Source: Strongyloides papillosus (taxonomy: Eukaryota; Nematoda; Chromadorea; Rhabditida; Strongyloididae). Taken from it: 64,000 nucleotides of DNA. Where the stretch lies: assembly GCA_005656395.1 (NCBI GenBank), contig SRSI01000048.1:2046001-2110000 (forward strand), read 5' to 3'. The notes beneath the pieces were generated by a model. That model made no database searches and had not been told where the DNA came from. It saw only the letters and a program-made list of their open reading frames with translations. Positions 33,640-45,894 of the stretch are shown here, in pieces (the stretch's first letter is position 1; each line of letters starts with the position of its first letter). Made by a program: the position numbers and the translations under genes.

Positions 33640-35140
33640 ATATTTTCCATATTTTATGCCAGACTTTGTTATATGTGCTAACATTAGTTTTATTTTCTTT
33701 AAACAACTTTGCATAAAATTATAATATTAGAAAATTTTAATTTTTACTAAAAAAATGATCATCACCTTTTGATCCATTAGTTAATTTTTTACAAATCTTT
33801 TAAGCATTTATTTTCCTCATTATTCCTGAGTTGTATCTTTCAAATGAGTCATAAACAATAAAATTCTATTAACTTTAAAAAGAGTTATTTCTGGTAAAAA
33901 ACTATACAAAAATGTGTCGAAAAATTGGTGTTTTTTAAACATAACTTGGTCAAATTGTAGACCAAAAGTTTTGTAACTTATTTTCTCCTTTAAGTTGGAA
34001 AAAAATACATCAAATGACTATTTGACCATAAAAATTGATCAAGTTTGAAAAGAGTTATGTCTGGAACAAAAGTGATTTTTACGAAAGAAAACAGAAAAAT
34101 TCAAGAAAAATGACACTAAAATTGGCATAAATCGTTTTCTAGATAAGCTATAAACTTCGCAATAGTTTCATTTTTTAAGTTAAACCTAGATCTATTAAAA
34201 AAATTATCTTTACTTTATTTGTTCAAGTTTCCATTATGTAAGAACTATTTAAATTTTTATTATTTACTGAAAAAATGGTCATCACTTATTGACCCATAAC
34301 TTGGCCGATACTTTATAAATTTTTTTGCTGCTGTGTTTCCCCCTTATTCCATACTTGTACCTTTCCAATGAGCTATAAATCAAAACATTTCATTTACTTT
34401 TACAAAAGTTATCCGAAAGACAAAACTACACAAAAAAGGGTCTAAAAAAGTGATGTTTTCTAAAAATAATTTGGCCAGTTATTAACCAAAAGTTTTAAAA
34501 CTCCCTTTCCCCCCTAAGTTAAAAAAAAATACATCAAATGACTACTTGACCATAAAAATTGATCAAGTTTGAAAAGAGTTATGTCTGGAACAAAATTGAT
34601 TTTTACAATAAAAATGGAAAAACGGCAGAAAAATTGACATTCAAATTAATATAACTTTTTTCGTAGTTGAGCTACAAACTTCGTTAGACTCTTATTTTTT
34701 AAGTTAGACGTAGATCTATTTAACAGATACTATTTTATTTCATTTTATCAAGTTATGACTAAGTTATGGTTATTTAACTTTTTAATCATTTTTTTAAAAT
34801 GGTCACCACTCTTTGTATCATAGCTCCGCCAATTTTTGTTACAATTTAATAGAGTTGTGTTTCCCCCCTATTCTGGTAGTAGACCTTTCAAATGGTATAT
34901 AAACTATTATATATTATCTATTTTGAAATAACGTTTACCCCTGGTCAAATCTATGCTAAAAAAGGCCAAAAAAACGATGTTTTTTAAAGATAACATAGCC
35001 AATTATGGCCCAAAAACTTTTGAGACCTATCTTCCCCACTAAGTTAGGAAAAAACACATCTTTTGGCTATTTACTCATAAAAATCGGTTAAGTTTGAGAG
35101 GAGTTATGAGAGAGACAAAATTTTTTTTCTTATTTCTTTT
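33640..35140. repeat. three degenerate tandem copies of a roughly 520-bp unit
   Basis: Units start near 33752, 34267 and 34792 with the anchor AAAATGGTCATCACT and each contain, about 240 bp later, AAGTT-A/G-rich-ACATC followed by TTTGAAAAGAGTTATG. Copies one and two are most alike (the block at 33992-34082 against 34517-34607 differs at few positions); copy three is more diverged. No open frame is shared by the copies. Confidence 0.7.
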
Positions 35141-35397
35141 TGTTATAGAAATTTGGGTATGCGAATTTTTTTAATTTCCATTCGTAGACTGCTTATACCT
35201 ATCCCCTATACAGTAAGATTGATAGCAGCAACGCAGTCTTCTGGAATGCAATGCTCTAGGTTTATTAAAAAATGAATAAAACTAGTGTATATTCTTCGAA
35301 AAAATCATAAAAAAATATGTAGTTATACAATGAAATTACGTTAGTAAAAAAAATTATTTTTTTGCTTGTTCACATTTTGTATGTTACAAAAAACAGT

Positions 35398-35500
35398 CAT
35401 TTCGCTTACCAATGGACAAGTTGTAACAAAAAAAAATTTGTTTCGCTTACCCATGGGTATGCCAGATTTTTAAAAATGCCTTTTTGCTTACCCGTATGTA
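35398..35500. repeat. further TTTCGCTTACC repeats
   Basis: Three direct copies of a TTTCGCTTACC(C)-ATGGG type motif at 35399, 35441 and about 35490. They match the arms of the hairpin at 33095-33138, so the 33.0-35.5 kb region may be one composite repeat. Confidence 0.5.
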
Positions 35501-35837
35501 AATTATGACAGTTGGGAAACTGTTTGGAAAATTCGAGAACATTGTTTTTGTTATATTATTATATAAGGTGGCGAGAGTCATCAAATTATTTATTTTATTA
35601 ACTTAGGTAATAGTAGTAGTCGTTTTTTTATGTAATCAAAATTTTATATGAGTGACGTGTTATATTGTAATATTATTAATTATCTTAATTATATTGTATT
35701 TTGTAAACCACTAAGGGTTTCATAGGCGGTTGAGGGAGATCGAAGGATAAGTATAAGTAAGTATAATTTTGTAATTTATAAATGTTATCCCTAGGTGGCC
35801 ACTTTACTATACTAGTAAAAATTATAGAGATAGTTTT

Positions 35838-36519
35838 TGTTGGAGTGTTGCACCGCTAAAAGATACCTTTTATTTTAAACCACAAAATATAACCAGATTA
35901 CAATTAAATAATAAACCAGATAACTTAATTAATTAGCTAAGTAACAATATCAAATAAGTGACGGATTCAACTAAGGCCTTCTAGAATACAAAAAAGATAA
36001 TACAATAAACATAATTAATTAAAGCTTACAGTTGAATAAAACAGATCTGTGATAACTTATCACCAGAATAATATCAGATTTCAGAACAGTAGTTTAACCC
36101 TAAAATATACAATAATTAGGTAACTTAAAATATACTAAAATGATGAAATAGTTATACAATGACAAAAGGTATAAATGAATTAAAATAACAGATCTGTACT
36201 ATATATAAAAAGAAAAGAATCTTCTAGAAATACAAAACAAAGAGTTAGTTTTGGGATAATGCTTTTCCCATGGTCTAGATAATTCTATAAGAGAAAATAG
36301 AAGAGAAATATAAAAGCCTTAGGCACAAAGAGTAAAGTACAAATGAGAACATTCAATAAAAGACTATATTCTTACTTACTTTATTTTGAGTAATCTTATA
36401 TTTATATGTGTTATTGTATTAGAAGTTTGGTGAAATAAAGATTGATATTGATAAAGGTTTGGAATCAATCATTTACTCAAAGAAGCCTTGGGAATTGTTT
36501 GAAAAGGGGACGCCACAAC
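35838..36519 (+). mobile_element. possible solo LTR
   Basis: The stretch begins TGTTGGAGTG and ends near GCCACAAC, with a TATATATAAAAAG box at about 36202 and an AATAAAAG signal at about 36356, which is the order expected of U3-R-U5. No clear target duplication is visible and no retroelement coding sequence is in the window, so this is weak. Confidence 0.25.
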
Positions 36520-36735
36520 CTATATCTTATAAATATATTTTCTCATAGACAAGCAAATGTCCTCTCTCTCGTTATTTGTAGAATTTTTATTTGAACGGTA
36601 TTTATTAATTAAATGCTGTTTAGAAATTACAACTAATAAAGACACAAATAAATGTGAAGCACAATCAGTTTTTATTAGGTAAAACGTGCTTATTTATATG
36701 TCAAATAATTATAATATTAAAATATAAATTTAAAA

Positions 36736-37261
36736 TTAATAAATTTTTGATTCAATACATTTAGAATCAAAATTTTTATCTAATGTTGATAAATTAAAAT
36801 CTTTTTTTACTTCTACCAATTCTCTTTCACCTTCCTTCTTACCATAATAACTTGCATCATTAAAAGAAATTTTTACAGAAGTTAATTTTATAGTACAATG
36901 TTTTCCTGAATAACTTTCTTCATTTCGTAAACAAAGATGACGAACATCAAGATATAAATCTTAAAAAAAGTTTTTATTTTTTAGAATATAATCACTTACT
37001 GTCTTTTTCAGTTTCATTAAAATTTTCTTGAAGAATAAATTGTTTACCGTACTCCGCATGTATACGTTGAGCAGGATGATTTTCAGATGTTGATCCAGGT
37101 TCCTTTTTCGATATTCCAACAAAAAGAAGTGGTCCTTTAGGACTATCACAAGTGATATTTCCTATAAATTTAAGATGGTACTGTTCTGATAATTGTTTTC
37201 CTTCAGTAGTTTGATAGAAAAAAATTATTAAAAATATTAAAAGATTTTTAAATGCTATCAT
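36736..37261 (-). CDS. transthyretin-like (TTL/TTR-52 type) secreted protein
   Basis: Two exons, 37000-37261 and 36736-36959, joined at phase 1 across a 40-nt intron (161 residues). Residues 1-21 form a signal peptide (LLIFLIIFFYQTTEG). The mature protein starts with YHLKFIGNITCDSPKGP, the place of the G-x-L-x-C strand of nematode TTL proteins. It continues with a Cys pair around LYLDVRHLC and GKHCTIKL, as in that family's second half. The order of strands and Cys positions fits PF01060-type folds, but sequence identity to the common members is low. Several N-glycosylation sites are seen. TTL proteins are nematode-specific secreted carriers or signalling proteins, and at least one (TTR-52) binds phosphatidylserine. 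Function here is unknown. Confidence 0.7.
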
Positions 37262-37384
37262 ATTAAAATTTATAAATTTTTAAGCAAAAAAATTTCTTTT
37301 ATATTAATAATTATGTGAATATTTTGTGTTAAAAATTATCAAAACAAAAGTGAAAACAAATATATAATTAAACTTTAAATACTA

Positions 37385-38339
37385 CACACAGAAAAAAAGG
37401 CAGAAATTTCGACAAATTTATCTAAAATGTAAAAAAATCCCCACCTGTTAAGAAAATCAACATTTATTCAAATTTGGAAAATATCAAACGACAGAAATTA
37501 TTTTTTAAGTAATAAAAAATATTAGACTGTCGCAAAATTTGGCTGTTTTTTACAAAATTATATATGTTTTACACTTTAAAGTAATGTAACTTTTATTAAT
37601 TCTTAATATTTTTGATATAGTGTTAATCATGTAGTCTAACTTGTTTTTTTCTAATATGATATGAAATGTGTTGTCAGAATTCAATTTCATGTAAAGTTGT
37701 TAAGTATCAATAAAAATCATTCTTCTAAACAATCTACTAATAACAGTAAGCTTAAAAATTTAAAAGATTCATAATAATAACAAAAAGCCAAAAATTATTA
37801 TTTAATCACACAAAGCATTAATGATTAAAAATATTATTTTTGTATTTGTTCTTATATTAAGTTGAATTATGCAGAACATATTTTTTTTACTATAGACAAA
37901 ATCTATATAATTTTATAATTTTTCATAAATTTGATTCTTAAATTGTAACTTTAAAGTCATTAAAAAAATTTTTCGGCTTTCAAAAAAAGTGCAATTTAGT
38001 AAAAAAAACATAAATTATAGTAATTCAAACTGTTAAAACTTATTAATAAAAGTTATGTTGTAAGTTAATAAATGCTCTTCATGAAAGCATTTGTAAACTT
38101 ACATAAAATAAAATTCTAATCTAGTATTTAAAAATTTATTGTAGAAAAAATTTAAGTTTTAAAACAACAACAATATAATAAAAAAAGAAACTCATTTTAA
38201 TAACTCCTTAATTATTGCTTTAATTTTTATGTACGTATAATTGCGGAAAAATTATTTTCAAATCAATAAAATTCAAGTTTTATTAGGTGAGAAAAATTCA
38301 CTACATTTTACGTAAAAATGCTTTCCTATTTTTTCTGTG
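37385..38339. mobile_element. TIR element of about 955 bp (family also at 59 kb)
   Basis: Ends are CACAGAAAAAAAGG on the left and CTATTTTTTCTGTG on the right, followed by TA. The inside is AT-rich and noncoding. A diverged full-length relative occurs at about 58992-59951, with shared stretches such as ATTATTATTTAATCA and AACAATCTACTAA. This is a nonautonomous DNA transposon, probably of the TA-inserting (Tc1/mariner) type. Confidence 0.65.
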
Positions 38340-38969
38340 TAAAACTTTAATATCAAACAATTTTCTGAATAATATTTGTTAGAATTTGTGATAAAAATTT
38401 AGTACTTTTTGTTTTTTTCATCAAGTAAAAATTAAAGATTTGTTTGCTTAGCTGTCTTCCAAAAAAAAAAACATTTTAAATTATAATCTAAAAAATTATC
38501 ACATCAGTGCAGAAAAAATTTTATTATAATATTATGAAAATATACTGATACATCGATATTACCATGAATCTCAAAAATAGTACAAATTATACGTTAATGT
38601 TATATACTTCAAAAATTTATTGTTAATAAAGTTGATCTACTACAGTAATCCAATTGTTACTAACAGTATGTTGAATAGTGTTAACTTCTTCGACCGCATA
38701 CTTTGACCCCTGCCGCAGCAATGTTTTTCTAAACTTGTAAAAAAATCTATTTGTAGCCAATAAAAGTTTATGAAACCCTTACAGTACAATGTACATTATA
38801 TGTAAAAGTGGATTATCTAAAAAATTTTTAAAATTTAAAAAAATGGAGATTTTTTTGAAGCTTTATATTTCAAAATTTAACAGATGATTTTTTATGTACC
38901 CTATATATTCTGAAAGCCCTTGATTTCCTCTACAAGAATAAATTTATATCATATCAAAGTTTCTATATA

Positions 38970-40810
38970 CTGGGTGGCCGACCTAAAACTTCCCAGATAT
39001 TTGCACATATCACTCTGCGAATAGATAAACTACAAATATGATATTATAATCATTTTGTAGTTGAGATACATGTCATCCTAAATCTCTAGAATTCATAACG
39101 AAATATGTTTCAGGGCAGTGTTATGGACTTCCAATATTTATGTGCATTTTTCGACTTTCATCAAATGTAACTTTTTTTTAAAAAGATTTTCTAATGATTG
39201 TTGCAGATTCTGAAAGCACAAAGTCTTTTGTACTAAATGACAACATTTTATGAAAATTAAAGTCCGTCTACTGTGTTAAATTTTTAAATAACAGTTTATA
39301 TTTCTGTCAAAATTTTGATGTTTTTTGACAATAAAATTTTAATCAAGTAATTTTCAAAAAAGTTTTATTAGTATTCTGATAGAGTAAGCAAAGCTCTATC
39401 GAATGAGTATATGACCGTTCGAAGCGGTTGCCTTTTAAAGAAGTTATGATTTGTCAAAGACGACTTTTTGACACTTTCAATAAAAAATTAAAATACAAAT
39501 GATACTTTTTCCGACCTTTATGATATCCTAACAGCAATAATGGCACTGCTTGAACATATTAGTCAACAGATTTTTACTTATTTTTTATATATTGTCTAAA
39601 AAAAAGAGATGTTCTTCGTCACTCAAATTTTAAAAAAGATAATTTTTTCTTTATTTTCACACCATTTACTATCATTTTACACTGCTTGTATAGATATTAT
39701 TTTGTAAAAACAATTATAATGTGTCTTTTAAATTTTTTGTATATCCACTCATAATCTCATACTCTCTATTTTTAAAATATGAGCAAGCATTTATAAAAAT
39801 AGAACAATATTTTAAATACTTTTGAAAACAAAACATAATCCGTACCCGAAAACTTGAAAAAGATTAACATATTTTCTCTTTTTACTAGAATTACTGTAAA
39901 AAAAGTCAATTTTTGACTATTCATAACTTTCTTCAAACTCAATTAAATTTAGTAATGCTATACTTATTCGATAGAGCTTTGCTTACTCTATCAGAATATT
40001 AATAAATCTTTTTTAAAAATTAACTTATTAAAATTTTATTGTTAAAAAACATCAAATTTTAGCAAAAATTGAAATTTTTAACTTATATTTAAAAATTAAA
40101 CATATTTCCTAGACTTCAATTTTCATAAAATGTTGTGATTTAGTACAAAAGACTTTGTGCTTTCAGAATCTGCAACAATTATTAGAAAATCTTTTCAAAT
40201 AAATACACAGAAAAAAAATCCGTGACATTACTTCGCGTGACATTTTGTCACTCAAAAAAAATGTCCCGCATAAAAATGTCACGTTTACTTAAAATGACAT
40301 TTTGTCACGTATTTTTAAGGACATTTTGTCACGTTTATTTAAGAAAATTTTTTTCCTACATTTTTCAAAAATACAGGACAAAATGTCACACATATTTTCG
40401 TGACAAAATGTCACGTATTTTAAAAAAATATAGGATATTCAAATATTTTAAAGGACAAAATGTCACGCATATTAAAGTGACATTTTGTCACGCAAGCAGG
40501 ACATTTTGTCCCCAAAAAAATCGGGACAAAATGTCACGCGTATGCGGGAATTCCATGCGAGTCCCACAATTTACGTGACATTTTGTCACGAAAAAATTTT
40601 CTGTGTAGTTACAGTTGATGAAAGTCAAAAAATGTTCCTAAATTTTGAAAGTCTATAACTCCGCCCAGAATCCTTATTTTGTTATGAAATCTATAGATTT
40701 AAGACAAAATGTATCTCAGCTAAAAAATGATTATAATACCATATTTGTAGCTTATCCATGCCTAAAGGTATATATGCAATTATCTGGGAAGTCATACGTG
40801 GGTCACCCTG
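38970..40810. mobile_element. foldback element A with CTGGGTGGCC ends
   Basis: The left arm from 38970 reads in reverse complement along the right arm ending at 40810. The matched pairs are CTTCCCAGAT at 38990 with ATCTGGGAAG at 40780, TTGCAGATTCTGAAAGC at about 39203 with its complement at about 40163, and AGAGTAAGCAAAGCTCTATC at 39383 with its complement at 39970. Arms are several hundred bp, with a short unique centre near 39480-39890. No coding sequence. The right arm is interrupted by the element at 40206-40605. Confidence 0.75.
40206..40605. mobile_element. 400-bp MITE built of GTGACA-AAA-TGTCAC palindromes, nested
   Basis: Flanked by TA on both sides (40204-40205 and 40606-40607). Termini CACAGAAAAAAAATCCGTGACA and its complement form the TIR. 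About ten copies of GTGACATTTTGTCAC, in both orientations and some degenerate, fill the interior. It splits the right arm of foldback A; the left arm shows the uninterrupted sequence. The apparent 118-residue frame at 40222-40578 is an artefact of these repeats. Confidence 0.8.
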
Positions 40811-40914
40811 AATATAGAGATACATGAAAATAAAGTTAAAATGTCGGGAAATATATATTATTTAGGTAGAATATATAAGAGGAATATAAAATGTAAGAAT
40901 GTCAGAGAAATATA

Positions 40915-42351
40915 CAGGGTGTCCCATAATTAACTTCCCACATGCGAGAGCTCATAACTTTTTTCTACGAAGAGATAAAAACGTAAAATTTTGCAGGTTA
41001 GTAGAACTAAGAAACAATAACTTTTGTTTTTTTTATTTTTAAAAAATTATGGTCCCATTAGCAATTATGGTCATTTTAAAAAAATGTGTTTTTTTCGCCT
41101 TTATGAGCGCGTAACTTTTTTATATGAAAAGATATTGAGGTGATTATTTTACGGATCGAAAACTTATCTTCTTTTGTACTAGAATCCTCAATATCATAAA
41201 TATTAAACTTCATTAACGTTGTTTAATTTTTAATTAAAACAAAAAAATTACGCTTTTTGCCAAAATTTCGTAGTTTTTTCAAAATTAAAGCTCATTGAGA
41301 AGATTCTCGCAAAAGCTTTATCAATATTCTAATAGAGTAAACAAAGCTCTATCCAACTGTAATAACCTTGTTTCTTGGTAATAAGTTCCAAAAAAGTTAT
41401 GACAATTCAAAAATAGTCTAATTTTTCATTTTCTTTAGCATTTGAAAAAAGTATGCTATTTCTTTCAATTTTTCAACATCGATAATGATTCTTCATTGAA
41501 AGTAGTTAAAATATTATTTTATTTTTTATTGCTAATTGTTGATATTTCGAACATAAATCCAATGAGAGCAAGGTCAAAAATACGAAATTTTTGAAAGATG
41601 CATAAAAATGCTCTTATAAGGCAATTGTTATGTAAAATAGTGTAAAACGTAGATAAATTGTAATAAATGTTAAGAAAAATGATTTTTAAAAAAATTTAAG
41701 TGATAAAACACATTGGAATTTTTTTGGCCAAATATGAACAAATAGGCAATATTCTGTAAATTATCATACTTTATTAATGAAAATAATACTATTAAATGTT
41801 AAATATGTTAAAAAAAACAATGTTTGTAACTTTATTTTTTACCAACAGTACGAAATTTGTGATCTTTGATAGATCATAACTTTCGTCAATGGCATTTCAT
41901 TTTAATGTCACTATACTCATTTGATAGAGCTTCGTTAACTCCATCAGAATAATGATAAAACTTATGTAAGAATCTTCTCAATGAGCTTTAATTTTGAAAA
42001 AAACTACTAAATTTTGCCAAAAAACGTGGTTTTTTTGTTTTAATTAAAAATTAAACAATGTTAATGAAGTTCAATATTTATGATATTGAAAATTTTGGTA
42101 CAAAAAATGTTGAGTTTTCGATCTGTAAAAGAATCATTTAAATATCTCTTCATATTAAAAAGTTATGTACTCACAAAGGCGAAAAAAACACACTTTTTAA
42201 AATAGCTATAAATCCTCATAGGACCATAATTTTTTAAAAACAAAAAATATTGTCTCTTAATTCTACTAGTCTGTAAAAGTTCGCCCTTTTATCTCTTCAT
42301 ACAAAAAAGTTATAAGCTCTCGCAGGTGGGAGTTAATTATGGGACACCCTG
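40915..42351. mobile_element. foldback element B with CAGGGTGTCCC ends
   Basis: Flanked by TA on both sides. The left end CAGGGTGTCCCATAATTAAC is the exact complement of the right end up to 42351. Long inner arms match (GCGAGAGCTCATAAC with its complement at about 42310; a TCTAATAGAGTAAACAAAGCTC block near 41330 with its complement near 41930). The shared AGAGTAA-CAAAGCTCTATC core and terminal CAGGGTG link it to foldback A. Noncoding. Confidence 0.8.
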
Positions 42352-42518
42352 TATAAGGGAACATTCGATGACTTACTGTTTTCCGCGATCAGACTTTTTT
42401 GGTAAATTTTAACGTTTCCATGTAATAAGCATTAAAAATTACATCTATATGTAAAATTTCAAACAAAAAAATTTTTTTTGAGAAAGAAATGGAGGTACCG
42501 AATTTCAGAATTTGGTAC

Positions 42519-43500
42519 TTAATTAGATATATCTCGACAACAGATAATGGGATTAAGACGATCTATATGTCATTCGCTAGAGAATTAAATTCCACATAAA
42601 TTTTATTAACATTTCATATTGAAAAAGTTTCATCTTTGCATAGTTTTTTCTTAAAATTTAAAAATTAGAAAAAAAAATTAACCAATTTGTTTTTTGACTA
42701 ACTCAACAATGAAAAGAGTTAAATGAACGGTTAATATCTTAAAATATTCGCAACAAATTTCTCTAAGGGGGAAATTCAAGACATTTTAAAAAAAATGGAC
42801 GTATTTAAACTTTTTTCCTTTCTTGAAACTAAAAAATACCACTTTTTTAGAAAATTAAAAAATCACTTTTTTCTTTATATCTCGAGAACGGATAAATGAA
42901 TCAACATGATATATATATTATTCGATAGAGAATTTAATTCTACATAAAAGTTGTACAAACACTTTATTCAAAAAGTTTCATCTTGACATACTTTTTTTAA
43001 AAAAATACAAAAAATTTTTTTCAAAAAATTTCAACAACGGTTTTATGGTACTTAAAGTTTTCCGATTTTCTTGGGATTATACTTAAAATGTAAGTTAAAA
43101 AGAAACTTAGGATAAATTTTTTTCTTTTTTTCGATTTCCTTCTCTGAATCCTGATATATTATTTTAAAATGTAGGAATTTAGGTTATTTTCGACCATTTT
43201 GGAAAAAATCCAAAATCTCAAGAATGAACTTGAAATTTTAACTTTTTTTTATTTTTATATTATTAGTATCTAAAACTATATATACCTGTAAAATTTCAGA
43301 TAAAACGAATAACTCTAAGGGGTTCAAGAATAACACACCAAAACACCTTTAAGTAGCTGTATCTCAAGAACGGAACTTCAGATTAAGAAAATATTGCGTA
43401 TTTTGAAATCAGCACATAAAGTTACATATATTAAGGTATAAAAAAATTTCAATATCGAAAATAATTTACACATGCTCCTTACTCCTCTAAATTAAGTGGG
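42519..43500. repeat. degenerate direct repeats with TATCTCGA-AACGGA motif
   Basis: The block TATATCTCGACAACAGATAA at 42523 recurs as ATCTCGAGAACGGATAAA near 42880 and again as ATCTCAAGAACGG near 43360. The first two are followed by GATAGAGAATT(T)AATTC-type and AAAAAGTTTCATCTT-type sequence. The style (short sentences about 360-480 bp apart) resembles the 33.6-35.1 kb repeat, but the sequence differs. Confidence 0.5.
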
Positions 43501-43549
43501 GATTACTATATCTTTTATTCTAAAAATAAATTTAGAATTTCTGATCTTT

Positions 43550-43790
43550 ATTGTCCATATAACGAATGTTGTCTATCATGAAAGTAGCTTTATTTTTTTT
43601 AATTTGTTTTATATTATTAATAAAGGAATCTTTATAAATTTCTTTTGATCAGTATTTCATTATGTTTTACATTAAGTTAAAAATGTTTACAATCTTATAA
43701 CATATCTGCGCAATGGTATAGTGTTTGATAAAACATATATATCTATATTTAGTAAGATTTTGAAATCCTTTGTCATTTGTATGCATATTT
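43550..43790 (+). promoter_or_regulatory. conserved upstream block of propeller gene, unit 1
   Basis: Contains TATTGTCCATATAACGAATG, GAAAGTAGCTTTATT and TCTTTTGATCAGTATTTCATTATG, found again in the same order before the other four propeller genes. It ends about 130 bp before the start codon. Conservation may reflect recent duplication or promoter function. Confidence 0.5.
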
Positions 43791-43916
43791 TTGTTAAATG
43801 TCATTGTATAAACACTTTAACTATTTAAAATATCATTAAATTTTTAGCAATTTTTTTGTTGTGCATAGATACTTTTTTATATTTCTTTATAATTTAAGAA
43901 TATTTTTACTTTAAAG

Positions 43917-45315
43917 ATGGCAGTCGAGTGCATAATTTGCCTTGAATCATGTGCAGCTTCTGGGACCAATCATGCTCCATATTCTACACAATGTGGACAT
44001 GTAATGGGAAAAGAATGTTTAGAAAAATTTGAGGAACATTTAAATAGCAATCGTTTTAATTGTCCTTGTTGTCACAAAGAAACAACGTTTAATAATTGCC
44101 ACCCAATATATGGTATTGCTCCAGAGGTAATTATTAATAATTAAAATATTTATCTAATTATTTTAGGTTAAGAATTGTGATACAAAATCAAGAAACACGT
44201 GTAAAGAATTAAAAGAAAACTTTGCTTTTTCAAAAGATTTCAGTGAGAACATCAATGGAACTATTAAATTTTTTGATGAACATAATGGATATGTTTTAAT
44301 TGCTGGAGAAACACCATCATTATTTTTAAATGAACAATTCATAAAATTAATTGTTATCAAGGATAAAAAAATATATGATATATCAAAACCTAAATTGGAT
44401 ATTCAATGTAGTTGTTTATGCTTCAACAAAAGTGAAAATATTGTTATTGAATTCTGTGTTGGTTATGTTGATGGTACAATTAAATTGAATACATATAAAT
44501 TTGTTGGTGATAATTTAAAAAGAATCAGTAAAGATAAATTAATTAACTTAAGTTTATCATCACTTAAACGTAGTAAGGCAATGATTAATTCTATATGTTT
44601 TTTATCTAATGATACCATTGCTCTCTCTGTTGGAAAAGGATTGATACGTATTTGGGATAAAAGAGAAAAATGGTTATCAAAAACGCAAATTATAAATGAA
44701 TGTATCGACGATGAATCTGGTAATATTATACAACTGAAAGGAACAAATTGTGATGATTGTATTGGAATAATGAATGATAGAATTTATATGTTCGAAAAAG
44801 ATGGTACTTCATATGAACTTGCTAGTGAAGATGACAAAACAGTTGTTTCATATTCAATTGATCCAAAATTTCGTGTGCTTATTGTTTTATATTCCAACGA
44901 AAGTAATTCGATACAAGAACATTCAACATCTCAGTCATTTGCTAAATATAAGATCATCTATGACAGCGAGCTACAGAGATATTATGCCGAAAAAATAAGA
45001 ATTGTTCAAAATATTGGAGATGAAATTCCAAAATCATTTATGCCAAGTTTATTTGCTATAAAAAATTCTAATAAACCGTTGATATACCATGGAATTTTCC
45101 CAAATATTGGAAATAATAATCTCGAGATTATTTCTTTGAATAATACAAGAAAATGTGTGGGATATGAAAATCTTAAAGATATGTCTAATTGTCTTGGTAT
45201 TACATTTGTTGGTAGAGAAAATTTTTGTTTTAAAAATAACTCAAAAAGAAAAATTGCCATAATATTACAAAATAGAATTGTTATAATGGATATTTCTTAC
45301 ACGTCAACTTATTAA
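43917..45315 (+). CDS. RING finger-beta-propeller protein, unit 1
   Basis: Two exons, 43917-44126 and 44167-45315, phase 0 (452 residues). A TTTAAAG acceptor abuts the ATG. Residues 5-52 form a RING with RFWD3-type spacing: C5, C8, H19, C26-G-H28, then Gly where a Cys is usual, C34, C49 and C52. That fold recruits E2 enzymes for ubiquitin transfer. After a short linker, residues about 95-452 are a WD40-like propeller: repeated hydrophobic strands with VGYVDGTIKL, GLIRIWDKREKWL and a last strand NRIVIMDIS. RFWD3 has the same RING-then-WD40 order but a longer N-terminus, and acts on RPA in DNA repair; equal function must not be assumed. No frame damage is seen. The last pair is C-P-C-C, with one extra Cys compared with its paralogues. 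Confidence 0.85.
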
Positions 45316-45894
45316 AAATTAAATTTTTTTCTGTGTGTCTACAAAAGAAACCAGTCATATTTTACAAAAGTTGGAATCGTCATTAAAAATTACAAAAAAT
45401 GTTTATTTAAGTATCACTATAAGTTTTAATATTGGTTGATTTCATAAATGATAATCGTCATATCTTTTTTTTAAAAATTATTTTAAATTTATTATTAATA
45501 ATAAGAATATTTTAATTTTATCTTAAAATCAATTTGTATAATCAAACTTTCTAAAAGTATCATATAACATTGTGATAATACTTTTTTCCTTTTAGTAATC
45601 ATAAAAACAATAAAACGATTAATTAAATACAAAATAATTTTAAAACTTTAAATTTTGTCAAAATAGCATTTACAAATCTACAATATATATATTTCTTTTC
45701 GTTACATATAGTGGTAAATTTTTTGATGTAAAAAGCTAATTCAAACCAAATGTAATATATTCGGATGATGATTTTCTCCATACAATTTATTAGACAAAAA
45801 GTAGCTTACTCATTATTAACTAAGCATTGATAAAATCACAAGAATAATATTTTTTAACATCATAATATTTGATTGTAGCTATAACTTTTAAAAA

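Noticed and set aside
40222..40578. 118-codon open frame with repeated MSRI/TFCHV words
   Set aside because: It lies wholly inside the 400-bp palindrome MITE; the words are translations of GTGACATTTTGTCAC repeats.
40645..40827. 60-codon frame ending GHPEYRDT
   Set aside because: It lies in the right arm of foldback A and is matched by noncoding sequence in the left arm.
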